From the NCBI GenBank assembly GCA_009784185.1, contig WRCD01000006.1, positions 1 through 62,720 of the forward strand: a stretch of 62,720 nt of DNA, in the 5' to 3' direction. This DNA comes from Bacillota bacterium (GTDB lineage: Bacteria > Bacillota > Clostridia > Christensenellales > UBA1242). The notes beneath the pieces are model-generated. The model made no database searches and was not told where the DNA came from. It saw nothing but the letters and a program-made list of their open reading frames with translations. A program made the translations under genes and the position numbers. Of this stretch, positions 1 through 8,380 are shown piece after piece (the first letter of the stretch is position 1; each line of letters begins with the position of its first letter).

Positions 1-6
1 AAATTT

Positions 7-71
7 AATATCATTCGAGTGAAACGAGAATATCATTACGAAGTAATATCATTGGCAACGACAATATCATT
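7..71. repeat. AATATCATT iteron cluster (4 copies)
   Basis: The nonamer AATATCATT occurs at 7-15, 29-37, 45-53 and 63-71. The short spacers between copies contain CGAG/ACGAAG-like text. The array ends directly before the ribosome binding site of the four-helix-bundle gene and may continue left of the window. It could bind a protein or fold as small hairpins. The copies are certain; the function is unknown. Confidence 0.75.
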
Positions 72-85
72 AAAAAGGAATGCAA

Positions 86-430
86 ATGAAAGAAAATTTG
101 CTGATAGAGAATTCAAAAAAATTTGCCGTTGATATAATAAACCTATGCGAAAACACCAAAGGCAAAGCGGTTATAACAAATCAACTCATGCGTAGCGGAA
201 CTTCAATTGGTGCAAATATTAGAGAGGCACAATATGCTCACGGTAAAAATGATTTTATTGCCAAACTTGAAATTGCACTTAAAGAATGTTACGAAACAGA
301 ATATTGGTTTGAGTTATTATTTGAAACTAGAACAATAGATGAAAAAGTTTTCAAAGATTATCAGCAAAAAGCTGGCGCAATTCGCAGAATGCTAATTGCA
401 AGTTGCAAAACAGCGAAGGAGAATAAATAA
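86..430 (+). CDS. Four helix bundle protein (23S rRNA intervening-sequence protein family)
   Basis: About 114 residues, almost wholly helical. It shows the family's signature central stretch, with QLMRSGTSIGANIREA near residues 35-50, followed by the FIAKLEIALKECYETEYW helix. Members of this family were first noticed as ORFs in intervening sequences of 23S rRNA genes and are now seen widely as stand-alone small genes. Their biochemical role is unsettled. ATG 86 is preferred over ATG 80 because AAGG at 75-78 is then 7 nt away. The preceding AATATCATT iterons and the cupin gene just downstream suggest a small accessory unit. Confidence 0.85.
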   Translation: MKENLLIENSKKFAVDIINLCENTKGKAVITNQLMRSGTSIGANIREAQYAHGKNDFIAKLEIALKECYETEYWFELLFETRTIDEKVFKDYQQKAGAIRRMLIASCKTAKENK

Positions 431-431
431 A

Positions 432-773
432 GTGTTTAAACTGGTAAGAAGCAGCGAAACCATAGACAGACAACCAGAGCCAGGTCGTTTGATTAAAAAT
501 TATCTTACAAAAGAGTTTAGTGAGAGCTTTAGTATTGCTGTAGGAGAACTTGACGACAGTGTTCATTCCGTGCCCAATACCGAACCCTATGACAGAGTGT
601 ACTATTGTTTTCATGGGCAAGCGATATTTCAGATAGATGATGAAATATTAAATGTATCTGAAGGCGATGCAATTTTCCTTAGCAAAAATACGGCATATAC
701 TTATACTGCCAGCGGTAAATTTAAAGCAGTTATAATTAACTTGCCCGCGTTTGGAAGCGATCCAAAAAAATAA
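432..773 (+). CDS. Small cupin-domain protein
   Basis: 113 residues forming one cupin fold. The first motif region (YDRVYYCFHGQAIFQIDDE, around 52-70) and the second (VSEGDAIFLSKNTAYTYTA, around 73-91) are both visible. Such single-domain cupins usually bind a metal or small ligand, but the classic metal-binding histidines are mostly absent, so enzymatic activity is doubtful. The start is GTG 432, with AAGGAG at 416-421 inside the end of the previous gene. The upstream ATG at 396 would overlap the previous gene by 35 nt and lacks a binding site. It is cotranscribed with the four-helix-bundle gene. Confidence 0.7.
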   Translation: MFKLVRSSETIDRQPEPGRLIKNYLTKEFSESFSIAVGELDDSVHSVPNTEPYDRVYYCFHGQAIFQIDDEILNVSEGDAIFLSKNTAYTYTASGKFKAVIINLPAFGSDPKK

Positions 774-832
774 TTACCGCATATTCAAAACTAAAAATCA
801 AAAGCAGAGATTATGGTGTGCAAGCCCAATGG

Positions 833-857
833 AAAAAGGCAAGGGCCTTTTTTTGTT
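833..857 (+). terminator. Rho-independent terminator
   Basis: AAAAAGGC and GCCTTTTT form a short stem with a 4-nt loop, followed by a T run. It closes the four-helix-bundle/cupin unit and lies just before the promoter of the next gene. Confidence 0.7.
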
Positions 858-863
858 TTGGTA

Positions 864-892
864 TTGTATTGTTTTAGCAACTGTGCTATAAT
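864..892 (+). promoter_or_regulatory. Sigma-A promoter for a leaderless transcript
   Basis: The -35 TTGTAT (864-869) is followed by a 17-bp spacer and an extended -10, TGCTATAAT, whose hexamer is 887-892. The ATG of the next gene is at 898, only 5 nt beyond the -10. The transcript should therefore begin on or next to the start codon. No Shine-Dalgarno fits. Confidence 0.75.
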
Positions 893-897
893 TGGCC

Positions 898-1452
898 ATG
901 GCAGAAATAAAACTTGTAAAAGTTAGTTCGGGGTTTTATGAGCGCGGGCATCAGATTCATTTTGTAAATGAAAACGGTGACCGTATGATTTTTGGCGGTT
1001 CAATGGGGTATGACCATTCGTACGTGTCGTTTCAGCCTAAAGAGTTTGATGTTGGAAATTGCAATATTAAAATTACCGTAAACAGAAAGGATACTCCGCA
1101 TTTTTCGTTTTTTACGGATATGCTGGACCAGTTTATAGATGCTAAAGTAAAGGGCAAGTTTGAGGGCTTGTTTGATATACAGCAAAACGGTGCGGTTAAG
1201 TGCTTAAGCACATCTGAGGCGCAACGGAAAAACAGCCATTTGCTGATAAGCCAGCCTGATGAGGATACGATAGAGTTTGAGTATAACCGCAGGCAGCCGG
1301 CCGGGGAAGTGTTTACTGGTAACTCCATTGACCTGTCTACCCGCAACCCGGTGGAGTATCCGCTTTGTAAATGCGCATACCGCTTGCTGGATGCTCTAAA
1401 GGCAGAGCGAAGTGAAACGCCTGCAGTACAAGAAGTTGTTAATGTAAGATAA
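898..1452 (+). CDS. Conserved-looking protein of unknown function
   Basis: 184 residues, not recognised. The N-terminal half looks beta-rich (HQIHFVNENGDRMIFGG, then YVSFQPKEFDVGNCNIKITVN). The C-terminal half has a polar linker and a helical end (CAYRLLDALKAERSE). No signal peptide, membrane segment or catalytic motif was seen. ATG 898 is preferred; a TTG two codons earlier (892) lies inside the -10 box. It is flanked by terminators on both sides, so it is monocistronic, and it has the leaderless promoter described at 864-892. Confidence 0.6.
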   Translation: MAEIKLVKVSSGFYERGHQIHFVNENGDRMIFGGSMGYDHSYVSFQPKEFDVGNCNIKITVNRKDTPHFSFFTDMLDQFIDAKVKGKFEGLFDIQQNGAVKCLSTSEAQRKNSHLLISQPDEDTIEFEYNRRQPAGEVFTGNSIDLSTRNPVEYPLCKCAYRLLDALKAERSETPAVQEVVNVR

Positions 1453-1474
1453 AAAAGCCGCAAGGCTTTTTTTG
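1451..1474 (+). terminator. Rho-independent terminator
   Basis: AAAAAAGCC and GGCTTTTTTT pair around a 4-nt loop, immediately after the stop codon at 1450-1452. Confidence 0.8.
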
Positions 1475-1475
1475 T

Positions 1476-1505
1476 TTGCAGGATTTCCATAAATTAGGGT
1501 ATAAT
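1476..1505 (+). promoter_or_regulatory. Promoter of polA
   Basis: TTGCAG (1476-1481), an 18-bp spacer and TATAAT (1500-1505), 29 nt before the polA ATG. Confidence 0.6.
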
Positions 1506-1533
1506 AGGTAATAGTAATTTTGGAGCGTGGTGC

Positions 1534-4101
1534 ATGGAGCGGTTGTTTGTTATAGACGGAAACAGTTTAATTAACAGGGCGTTTTATGCGCTGCCTCCGC
1601 TGGCTGCAAGCAACGGTAAGGTTTATAATGCGGTATTCGGTTTTGTAAACATCGTGCTGCGGCTTATTACCGAGCATAAGCCGGATTACCTGATAGTAGC
1701 GTTTGATGTGGGTAGAAAAACTTTCCGCAACGCAATTTACAATGAGTACAAGGCTACGCGCAAGGGTATGCCGGCAGAGCTTGCGGCGCAACTGCCGGTT
1801 TTAAAAAGTGTGCTATCCGACATGGGCATAAAAATGCTGGAGCAGGAAGGTGTTGAAGCGGATGATATTATAGGGGCAGTAACTAAAACATTTGATGTGG
1901 CACAGGTAATTGTTACCGGTGATAAGGACTGCCTGCAGCTGATTAATGATAAAACCACGGTCTGGCTGACCAAGCACGGCATAAGCGAAATTGTGGAAAT
2001 GAATAAACGCCACTTAAAAGAAGAAATGGGTTTGGTGCCTGCTCAAATAATTGACCTTAAGGCGCTTATGGGAGATGCCTCCGACAATATTCCCGGTGTT
2101 ATGGGAATAGGCGAAAAAACTGCGTTAGGCCTCTTGGCGGAATACGGGAGTCTGGACAACATATACAACAACATTGATAAAATTACGGGTAAAACCCGTG
2201 AAAAACTTGAAACAGACAAGCAAATGGCGTATCTTAGCCAGGTTTTAGCCACAATTAAAACAGATATTACAATACCGTGCTCGCTTAATGAGTGCAGGTA
2301 TAAGTTTCCGTTACCGCTGGCCGTGTTTAAAAAGTTTGAGGAGTTTGAGTTTAAAACGCTTTTAAAGCGCAATGATATATTTGAGGGCGGGTTTGCTGTA
2401 AAGCCCGTAAAAAGCGTGAGTGTTAAAAAGAGCGAAATAAATTCATTAGAAGAATTGAGCAAGCTGGCGGCGGATATAATAAGAGCCGGGCGGTTTAGTT
2501 TTATATGGGATGCGGATATTTTTGTATCAATTGACGGTAAAACGGAATATCAGATTAAGCTGCAGCAAGGATTGATTCCCGAGGGGATAAAGCTTGAGGT
2601 TGTGCTTGAGGTGTTAAAACCGCTGTTTGAAAATGAAAAGCTCTCTAAAACGCTATATGCCAAGAAAGATATGCTTAAGAAATTGGGCAGGTTTGGTATT
2701 AATGCAGTTGGTGTGGAGTTTGATGTATCTTTAGCAATTTATTTAACCAACAGCAATATTAAAACCGAAAAGCGGGATTCTGCGCTTGAGCATTTTAATC
2801 TGCCGGCTGATGCGCCCGCAAGCAGTATGATTCTGGCAGAAGAGCTGCTGCGAAACAAACTAAAGGAAAAGAAGCTTGAAAAGTTGTATTTTGACCTGGA
2901 GCTTCCGCTGGAGGATGTTTTGCTGGCTATGGAAGCTGAAGGTGTAAGAGTAGATGTGGACTATCTTAACACACTCGGCAAAAGGTTTGAGGCGGAACTA
3001 AAGGAGCTGGTTGCCGCAATTCAGGCAGAGGCGGGGCAGGAGTTTAACATAAACTCACCAAAACAGCTTGGGGAAGTACTTTTTACTAAACTGGGGTTAA
3101 GCACGGCAGGAAACAAAAAACTTAGCACCGATGTGGACGTATTAAAGAGTTTACAAAACGCCCATCCGATTATTCCGCTGCTTTTACGCTACCGCAAGGT
3201 GGCTAAGCTGCTTAGCACATATGTTGAGGGGCTAAAAGCATTTATTAACCCTAAAACCCAGAAAGTGCACACTACGTTTAATCAGACGCTTACGCTTACC
3301 GGCAGGCTTTCCAGCAACGAGCCGAACCTGCAAAACATTCCGGTGCGCGAGGCGGAGGGTAGATTGCTGCGCAAGATATTTACGGCCAGTGCGCCGGGCA
3401 GGGTGCTGATTGGCGCGGATTACTCGCAGATTGAACTAAGGCTTCTTGCGCATTATTCGAGTGACAGGAATCTGGTGCGGGCATATAAAATGGGCGAGGA
3501 CATACACTCGCTGACCGCGGCAGAGATATTTGATAAGCCGTACAGTAAGCTGACTCCGGAGGACAGGCACAATGCAAAGGCGGTTAATTTTGGTATTATC
3601 TATGGAATTTCGGCTTACGGCCTGGCTAACAATACCGGTATTAGTCCGCAGGACGCAAAGGTGTATATCGAGCGGTATTTTGATACCTATCCTACCATAA
3701 AAGATTTTTTAGACAGCAGCGTAAAAGACGCTAAAACCAAGGGCTATGTTTCAACTATCCTTGGCAGGATAAGAAACATTGATGAAGTTTTCAGCAGTAA
3801 CCGTAATGTGGCCAACTTTGGCGAGCGTGCGGCTATGAATATGCCGCTTCAGGGCTCGGCCAGTGACATTATTAAACTGGCTATGCTGAACATAACCAAA
3901 AAACTGGCCGGGCAAAAAATTGATGCAAAGCTTATATTGCAGATTCATGACGAACTGATTTTTGATTGCTCGGAGGCCGATGGCGACAAGGCAGGCAAGC
4001 TTATTAAGCAGGAAATGGAGAACGTAATTAAACTAAAAGTGCCGCTGGTTGCGGATTTAAAAATGGGAAGTAATTGGCTGGAGATGGAAGCAATTAAATA
4101 A
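1534..4101 (+). CDS. polA: DNA polymerase I
   Basis: 855 residues, normal for the family. Residues 1-290 are the 5'-3' flap nuclease domain (VIDGNSLINRAFYALP; the acidic GVEADDII and TGDKDCLQ motifs; the helix-hairpin-helix GDASDNIPGVMGIGEKTA). Residues 300-500 match the exonuclease-like middle domain, but the DxE proofreading acids are not evident, so it is probably inactive as in Bacillus. The polymerase domain has motif A GADYSQIELR (near 627), motif B around KAVNFGIIYG (near 682) and motif C QIHDELIFD (near 802). It fills gaps in Okazaki-fragment processing and excision repair. It has its own promoter and is followed by a family A half-element. Confidence 0.97.
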   Translation: MERLFVIDGNSLINRAFYALPPLAASNGKVYNAVFGFVNIVLRLITEHKPDYLIVAFDVGRKTFRNAIYNEYKATRKGMPAELAAQLPVLKSVLSDMGIKMLEQEGVEADDIIGAVTKTFDVAQVIVTGDKDCLQLINDKTTVWLTKHGISEIVEMNKRHLKEEMGLVPAQIIDLKALMGDASDNIPGVMGIGEKTALGLLAEYGSLDNIYNNIDKITGKTREKLETDKQMAYLSQVLATIKTDITIPCSLNECRYKFPLPLAVFKKFEEFEFKTLLKRNDIFEGGFAVKPVKSVSVKKSEINSLEELSKLAADIIRAGRFSFIWDADIFVSIDGKTEYQIKLQQGLIPEGIKLEVVLEVLKPLFENEKLSKTLYAKKDMLKKLGRFGINAVGVEFDVSLAIYLTNSNIKTEKRDSALEHFNLPADAPASSMILAEELLRNKLKEKKLEKLYFDLELPLEDVLLAMEAEGVRVDVDYLNTLGKRFEAELKELVAAIQAEAGQEFNINSPKQLGEVLFTKLGLSTAGNKKLSTDVDVLKSLQNAHPIIPLLLRYRKVAKLLSTYVEGLKAFINPKTQKVHTTFNQTLTLTGRLSSNEPNLQNIPVREAEGRLLRKIFTASAPGRVLIGADYSQIELRLLAHYSSDRNLVRAYKMGEDIHSLTAAEIFDKPYSKLTPEDRHNAKAVNFGIIYGISAYGLANNTGISPQDAKVYIERYFDTYPTIKDFLDSSVKDAKTKGYVSTILGRIRNIDEVFSSNRNVANFGERAAMNMPLQGSASDIIKLAMLNITKKLAGQKIDAKLILQIHDELIFDCSEADGDKAGKLIKQEMENVIKLKVPLVADLKMGSNWLEMEAIK

Positions 4102-4118
4102 AATCCGGCAATCCAAAT

Positions 4119-4165
4119 TCCACACCCCGCCTCGCAAGCTCGGCACCCCTCTTATAGAGGGGAAT
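4119..4165. repeat. Family A palindromic element, right half
   Basis: Starts with CCACACCCCGCC and ends CCCCTCTTATAGAGGGGAATT. This matches the right halves of the elements at 45262-45385 and 47323-47433. It lies between polA and the transglycosylase gene. Confidence 0.85.
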
Positions 4166-4196
4166 TTTCTTGAGACAATTGTTAATACTATATTAC

Positions 4197-4751
4197 ATGA
4201 CACGGGTGCGGGTTTTTAGTTTAGCGGTGTGTTTTGTCTGTGGCAGCCTGGCCGCAGTTTTATGCGCACTTGCGCTGTTGCATAACTATAATTATCCGTT
4301 AAAATATACAAACGAGATAGAGTCATATAGCAAGCTGTATCAGCTTGACGCGGCGCTTGTTGCCAGCATGATTTCTGCCGAAAGCAGGTTTAAGGCAAAG
4401 GCAGTATCGCACAGGGGTGCAGTGGGGCTTATGCAGATAATGCCTGGTACCGCTAAGTATATGGCAGAATACTGGGGAGAGCCTAGGCCCGATGCGGAAC
4501 AGCTGTTTATTCCTGAAGTAAATATAAAATTCGGATGTCTGTACCTGAGATATTTGTTTGACAGGTTTGATGATGTATGGGTGGTTGTTGCCGCATACAA
4601 TGCGGGGCCAACCAACGCAGCCGTCTGGCTTAAGGATGCAAGGTTCAGTTCCGACGGAAACGTTTTGAGGACTACGCCGTTTACCGAAACCAATGCGTAT
4701 GTAGAAAAAGTAAAGGGTAAATTACCTTATTACAATAAGAAGTTTGTTTGA
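4197..4751 (+). CDS. Membrane-anchored lytic transglycosylase (SLT domain)
   Basis: About 184 residues. A hydrophobic N-terminal anchor (VFSLAVCFVCGSLAAVLCALALL) is followed by a soluble lytic transglycosylase domain. Catalytic Glu lies in SAESRF, then GAVGLMQIMPGTAKYMA, with the AAYNAGP motif further on. It should cleave peptidoglycan glycan strands at the outer membrane face. The start is uncertain: ATG 4197 is used here, while TTG 4170 would add nine residues. Neither has a clear ribosome binding site because a repeat element ends just upstream at 4165. Confidence 0.88.
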   Translation: MTRVRVFSLAVCFVCGSLAAVLCALALLHNYNYPLKYTNEIESYSKLYQLDAALVASMISAESRFKAKAVSHRGAVGLMQIMPGTAKYMAEYWGEPRPDAEQLFIPEVNIKFGCLYLRYLFDRFDDVWVVVAAYNAGPTNAAVWLKDARFSSDGNVLRTTPFTETNAYVEKVKGKLPYYNKKFV

Positions 4752-4799
4752 CTTCTGCCGCTGTTTTTGTTACTCTTGTAAAGTAAAAGGGAACAGCCG

Positions 4800-5573
4800 A
4801 TGCTTAAGATTGTAGTTGATATGTACACCAATGTGCCAAGGCAGCTTGCGGGCGGTTTTGCCGAGATAGTGTTTTTGCCTGAGGGTAACTACTCCGGGTT
4901 TTTTGCCGGGCTGGTTGAGGCGGGGCATGAGGTGCTGTTTTTGCAGACCGGTTTTAAATTGCTGACCGAAACCGGCAAAACCATAAAAGCGGTTGTTAAA
5001 GAGATTAAGGCACAACATCCCGCAAGCCGCATTGAGTATCTGGACACACATACTGCAATGAGCGCAATCGGGCTGATTGCTTCGTTTTGTGCGGCTGCCG
5101 CAAACAAAGGGAGCGCGTTTCAGGATGTAATGGAGCTTGCCGTGTCGCTTATAGGCAGGTTTGCGGTGGTGTTTACAGTTGACAACATTGATACAATAAA
5201 AAAAGACCCGCTGTTTAAAAAAGCGCTGGGCGGTTTTGCCGGTGAGCTAATAAACAATAAGCCTATCTTTTGCGTTAACAACAAGGGCGAGCTGGTGCTT
5301 CTGGATAAGCGCAGGGGATTCAAAACGGCAGTAAATGCTCTGTACAAAATAGCAAAGGATAACGGCGAAAATATTGCGGACTATCAGGTTTTTATCGGGC
5401 ATATTAATGCTAAAGAAGAAGCTGAAGCATTAAAGCTGAAGTTTGCTGATACGGTTGGTGAAAATGTAATTGTGTCCGAGGCGCCTGTTGCAATGGCAAA
5501 AAAGTTCAATTCTATCGGCGTCAGTGTTGCGTTTCATATGAGGCTGGACAAGGTAAGGAGAGAGACGGCATGA
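4800..5573 (+). CDS. DegV family fatty-acid-binding protein
   Basis: 257 residues with the DegV two-domain architecture. It begins KIVVDMYTNVP, continues with DTHTAMSAIGLIASFCAAAA and has the C-terminal FIGHINAKEEAEALK segment. Members bind a fatty acid between the domains; some (FakB) present it to the FakA kinase. No fakA homologue is in this window. The protein is about 20-30 residues shorter than typical. A possible promoter, TTGACT-17-TACTCT, overlaps the end of the previous gene. The next gene overlaps its stop by 4 nt, implying translational coupling. Confidence 0.85.
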   Translation: MLKIVVDMYTNVPRQLAGGFAEIVFLPEGNYSGFFAGLVEAGHEVLFLQTGFKLLTETGKTIKAVVKEIKAQHPASRIEYLDTHTAMSAIGLIASFCAAAANKGSAFQDVMELAVSLIGRFAVVFTVDNIDTIKKDPLFKKALGGFAGELINNKPIFCVNNKGELVLLDKRRGFKTAVNALYKIAKDNGENIADYQVFIGHINAKEEAEALKLKFADTVGENVIVSEAPVAMAKKFNSIGVSVAFHMRLDKVRRETA

Positions 5574-6874
5574 AATATAGGTTTTACAACGCTTGCGTAA
5601 TTACAATGGATGATAACCGTTCTGTTTTGGAATGCGGCGAGGTCTGGGTTAATAACGATAAAATTACTTATGTGGGCGAGGCAAAGACAGGCGCTTCTTT
5701 TGCCGGTTTCAGGCAAATTAACTGCCAGGGAGATTGTTTAATTCCCGGACTTATAAATACACATACACATCTGCCTATGACGGTGCTGCGCGGTATTGGC
5801 GATGAGCACGATTTTGACGGCTGGTGGGTAGAGCATGTGCGCCCGATAGAGGTTCAGTTTACCGAGGACGATTGTTACTGGTCCAGTCTTATGGGTATGG
5901 CAGAGATGCTGGAGGGCGGTACTACAAGCGTAATCAGTATGTATTTTAAGGAACAGGGGACGCTGGAGGCATTTAAGAAATCCGGTATGCGCGGTGCTGT
6001 TGCGGTAAAAATCAACAATCTTTTAGAGTTGAAGGATGCAGAACGTGAGTTTAATGAAAGGCTGGCTGAAATTGGAAAATGTCCTGATACGGTTCAGCTT
6101 TTTGTTCAGTCGCACAGTATAAACACTACCGAAGAGCCATGGCTTAATCTTTGCACCAAAATGGCAAAAAAGTACGAACTAAGACAGACAATTCATTTGT
6201 CTGAAACCTTGGGTGAAGTGGGAAAGTGTGATAAACAGCACGGAAAAACTCCGGTTGAGTATCTGGAGCAAATCGGATTTTTTGATTACCCAACCTTAAT
6301 TGCACATGGTGTGCACGTGGATAAAGACGATATGGCTATTCTGCGTGATAGGGGAGTTGGTGTATCTATCAACATGAGCAGCAACTTGAAGCTGGGCAGC
6401 GGTATTGCGCCGGTTGCTTCGTATTTGCAAAACGGGGTTAGCCTCAGCCTTGGCACAGACAGTGCCAGCAGCAACAATGCGTTGGATTTGTTTCGTGAAA
6501 TGCTGCTTGCAAGCATAGTAACCAAGGGAGTTCTTAACGATGCCTCGGTAGTTAAGGCAAAAGAGGCTTTTTACATGGCAACACGCGGCGGGGCAGAAGC
6601 ACTTGGGCTTGCTGATAAAATAGGCCAGCTTAAGGTTGGATTTAAGGCCGATATTGTACGGATAAGCAGCAACGGGCTTAACTGGCAGCCTAATAACAAC
6701 AAACTTAGCAATATTGTATATTCCGCCAACAAGCGGGATGTGGTAACTACTATGGTTAACGGCAAGATTTTATACGATGACGGCAAGTTTTTTATTGGCG
6801 AAAACCTTGAAACCATTAAACTGCGAAGCAACAGGATTATAAAGCGGATATGCGGTGATAAAAAGCATTTGTAG
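5570..6874 (+). CDS. Amidohydrolase, methylthioadenosine/S-adenosylhomocysteine deaminase-like
   Basis: 434 residues. Metal ligands of the ATZ/TRZ amidohydrolase group are visible: NTHTHLPMTVLRG near 64, the TIHLSE strand near 213, AHGVHVD near 244 and SLGTDSASSNN near 300. Typical substrates are purine nucleosides such as S-adenosylhomocysteine, methylthioadenosine or guanine derivatives, deaminated in the cytoplasm. The substrate cannot be fixed from sequence. It starts 4 nt inside degV and is followed after 7 nt by mcsA, so it appears to be part of the operon feeding mcsA-mcsB-clpC. Confidence 0.85.
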   Translation: MKYRFYNACVITMDDNRSVLECGEVWVNNDKITYVGEAKTGASFAGFRQINCQGDCLIPGLINTHTHLPMTVLRGIGDEHDFDGWWVEHVRPIEVQFTEDDCYWSSLMGMAEMLEGGTTSVISMYFKEQGTLEAFKKSGMRGAVAVKINNLLELKDAEREFNERLAEIGKCPDTVQLFVQSHSINTTEEPWLNLCTKMAKKYELRQTIHLSETLGEVGKCDKQHGKTPVEYLEQIGFFDYPTLIAHGVHVDKDDMAILRDRGVGVSINMSSNLKLGSGIAPVASYLQNGVSLSLGTDSASSNNALDLFREMLLASIVTKGVLNDASVVKAKEAFYMATRGGAEALGLADKIGQLKVGFKADIVRISSNGLNWQPNNNKLSNIVYSANKRDVVTTMVNGKILYDDGKFFIGENLETIKLRSNRIIKRICGDKKHL

Positions 6875-6881
6875 GTAAACT

Positions 6882-7193
6882 ATGGCAGAGTACAAACAAA
6901 AATGCAATAACTGCGGGCATACGGATGCGGACTTTGTTTCCACCGGTTTTTTGGGTTGTACAGATTGTTTTACGGCTTTGGCTGAAACGGTAAACCCCGT
7001 TCTGACCAGAATGTTTGGACACGCTACACATATGGGCAAGGCCGCAAGTGAGGCAGACGGTGATTATACTACGGCAGAGAGACTGGCTATGCTTGAAGCT
7101 GAACTGCGAATTGCTGTCCGGAACGAGAGATATCAGGATGCTGCCAAAATTAAGTCTCAGATAGAGAAGCTTGAAAGCGAGGCAGAAAAATGA
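6882..7193 (+). CDS. mcsA: McsA-like activator of protein arginine kinase, short form
   Basis: 103 residues. One zinc-knuckle pair (CNNC at 9-12 and CTDC at 28-31) is followed by a C-terminal UVR motif (LEAELRIAVRNERYQDAAKIKSQIEKLE, 68-96). Bacillus McsA is about 185 residues with four CxxC pairs, so this form keeps half of the zinc module. It should bind and activate McsB. The stop overlaps the mcsB ATG by 4 nt. No ctsR lies upstream, unlike the classic ctsR-mcsA-mcsB-clpC operon. Confidence 0.85.
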   Translation: MAEYKQKCNNCGHTDADFVSTGFLGCTDCFTALAETVNPVLTRMFGHATHMGKAASEADGDYTTAERLAMLEAELRIAVRNERYQDAAKIKSQIEKLESEAEK

Positions 7194-8191
7194 CTGAGAG
7201 TAATATAATTATAAGCAGCCGGATTAGGCTAGCCAGAAACTTACGCGGCGTGCCGTTTCCAAACAAGCTTACGGCACAAGCAGCCCGTGAGTATGTGTCC
7301 AGACCCATAAGCAAAATTTTAAGTGACAACTGTAATCTTACGGTAATTAACATCATGGACCTGACACAAACCGAGCAGCATATTTTGCATGAGCGGCGGC
7401 TGATTAGCAAGGACTTGTTTCAGAATGCGCTTAACGGGATTGTAGCGCTTAACAACGACGAGAGTATCTCGGTTATGGTAAACGAAGAGGACCACATAAG
7501 AGAGCAATGTATTTTGCCGGGGCTGTTTTTGCTGGAGTGCTTTGAGGAGTTAAACAATGTTGACGATGAGCTTTTATCCGGATTGAACATTGCTTTTGAC
7601 AGCAAGCTTGGATTTTTAACCAGCAGCCCTACTAACCTTGGAACGGGGATGCGGGCCTCGGTAATGTGTTTTTTGCCGGCATTAACCATACTAAATAAAA
7701 TTAACGATTCAATTTTAAACATGACCAAGCTTGGTATAACCGTGCGCGGCGGATATGGTGAAGGCAGCAATGCCGAGGGCTATATGTATCAGGTAAGCAA
7801 CTCTAGTACACTTGGAATCAGCGAGTTTGATATAATACGGAATGTAACCGAGGCAGTAAGAGCACTTGCTAAAGAAGAGGCAGCGGCAAGAGTTGTGCTT
7901 TACCGCGAACAGGCAACCGGGCTTACCGATGAGGTATTTAGGGCGTGGGGGATACTTACCAATTGCTTTAAACTGGATATGCACGAGTTTTTAATGCTGC
8001 TTAGTAAAATAAAAATGGGAGTGGCGCTTGGTATAATCGGGCTGAAAAACGCGGGGCTGCTTGACGAGCTTGATGTTAAATGCCGGCCGTACAACTTAAT
8101 AAAAACAAGCGGCAGAGAGCTTAAAGGCGAGGAGATAGATATATTCAGGGCGGACTATTTGGGGAAACTTTTGATGGGCGGCAGAAGTTAA
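7190..8191 (+). CDS. mcsB: Protein arginine kinase McsB
   Basis: 333 residues, phosphagen-kinase fold. It has the nucleotide-binding arginine segment SSRIRLARNLRG at 10-21, the NEEDHIR catalytic region near 99-105 and the VRGGYGEGS loop near 185. McsB phosphorylates arginines on misfolded proteins so that ClpCP degrades them. It is slightly shorter than Bacillus McsB at the C-terminus. The stop codon TAA abuts the first bases of a family A element, which separates it from clpC. Confidence 0.93.
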   Translation: MTESNIIISSRIRLARNLRGVPFPNKLTAQAAREYVSRPISKILSDNCNLTVINIMDLTQTEQHILHERRLISKDLFQNALNGIVALNNDESISVMVNEEDHIREQCILPGLFLLECFEELNNVDDELLSGLNIAFDSKLGFLTSSPTNLGTGMRASVMCFLPALTILNKINDSILNMTKLGITVRGGYGEGSNAEGYMYQVSNSSTLGISEFDIIRNVTEAVRALAKEEAAARVVLYREQATGLTDEVFRAWGILTNCFKLDMHEFLMLLSKIKMGVALGIIGLKNAGLLDELDVKCRPYNLIKTSGRELKGEEIDIFRADYLGKLLMGGRS

Positions 8192-8333
8192 ATTCCCCTT
8201 TAAGATAAAGGGGTGGCAGCCGAAGGCTGACGGGGTATGTGAAAAGAGCTTTTGCGCCACCTTCGGTGGCGACTACCCCGTCTGCCCTCGCTCTACGCTC
8301 GGTCATCCACCCCTTCGCGAGCAAAGGGGAATT
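8191..8333. repeat. Family A palindromic element, full copy (143 bp)
   Basis: Begins AATTCCCCTTTAAGATAAAG and ends GCAAAGGGGAATT. The interior has smaller hairpins (CAGCCGAAGGCTG and GCCACCTTCGGTGGC). It occupies the mcsB-clpC gap. The AATTCTGGCGGGAA flank on its right edge is shared with the copy at 12210-12395. Confidence 0.9.
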
Positions 8334-8380
8334 CTGGCGGGAATCCTTCTAAAAGTAGCGCAATTACCATGGAGGTGTGT

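Noticed and set aside
7..71. AATATCATT copies as a CRISPR array
   Set aside because: The repeat is only 9 bp, spacers are 7-13 bp, and no cas gene is near.
8252..8380. N-terminal extension of clpC by 43 codons
   Set aside because: These codons come from the family A element, and a strong Shine-Dalgarno sits at 8371 before ATG 8381, which matches the ClpC N-terminus.
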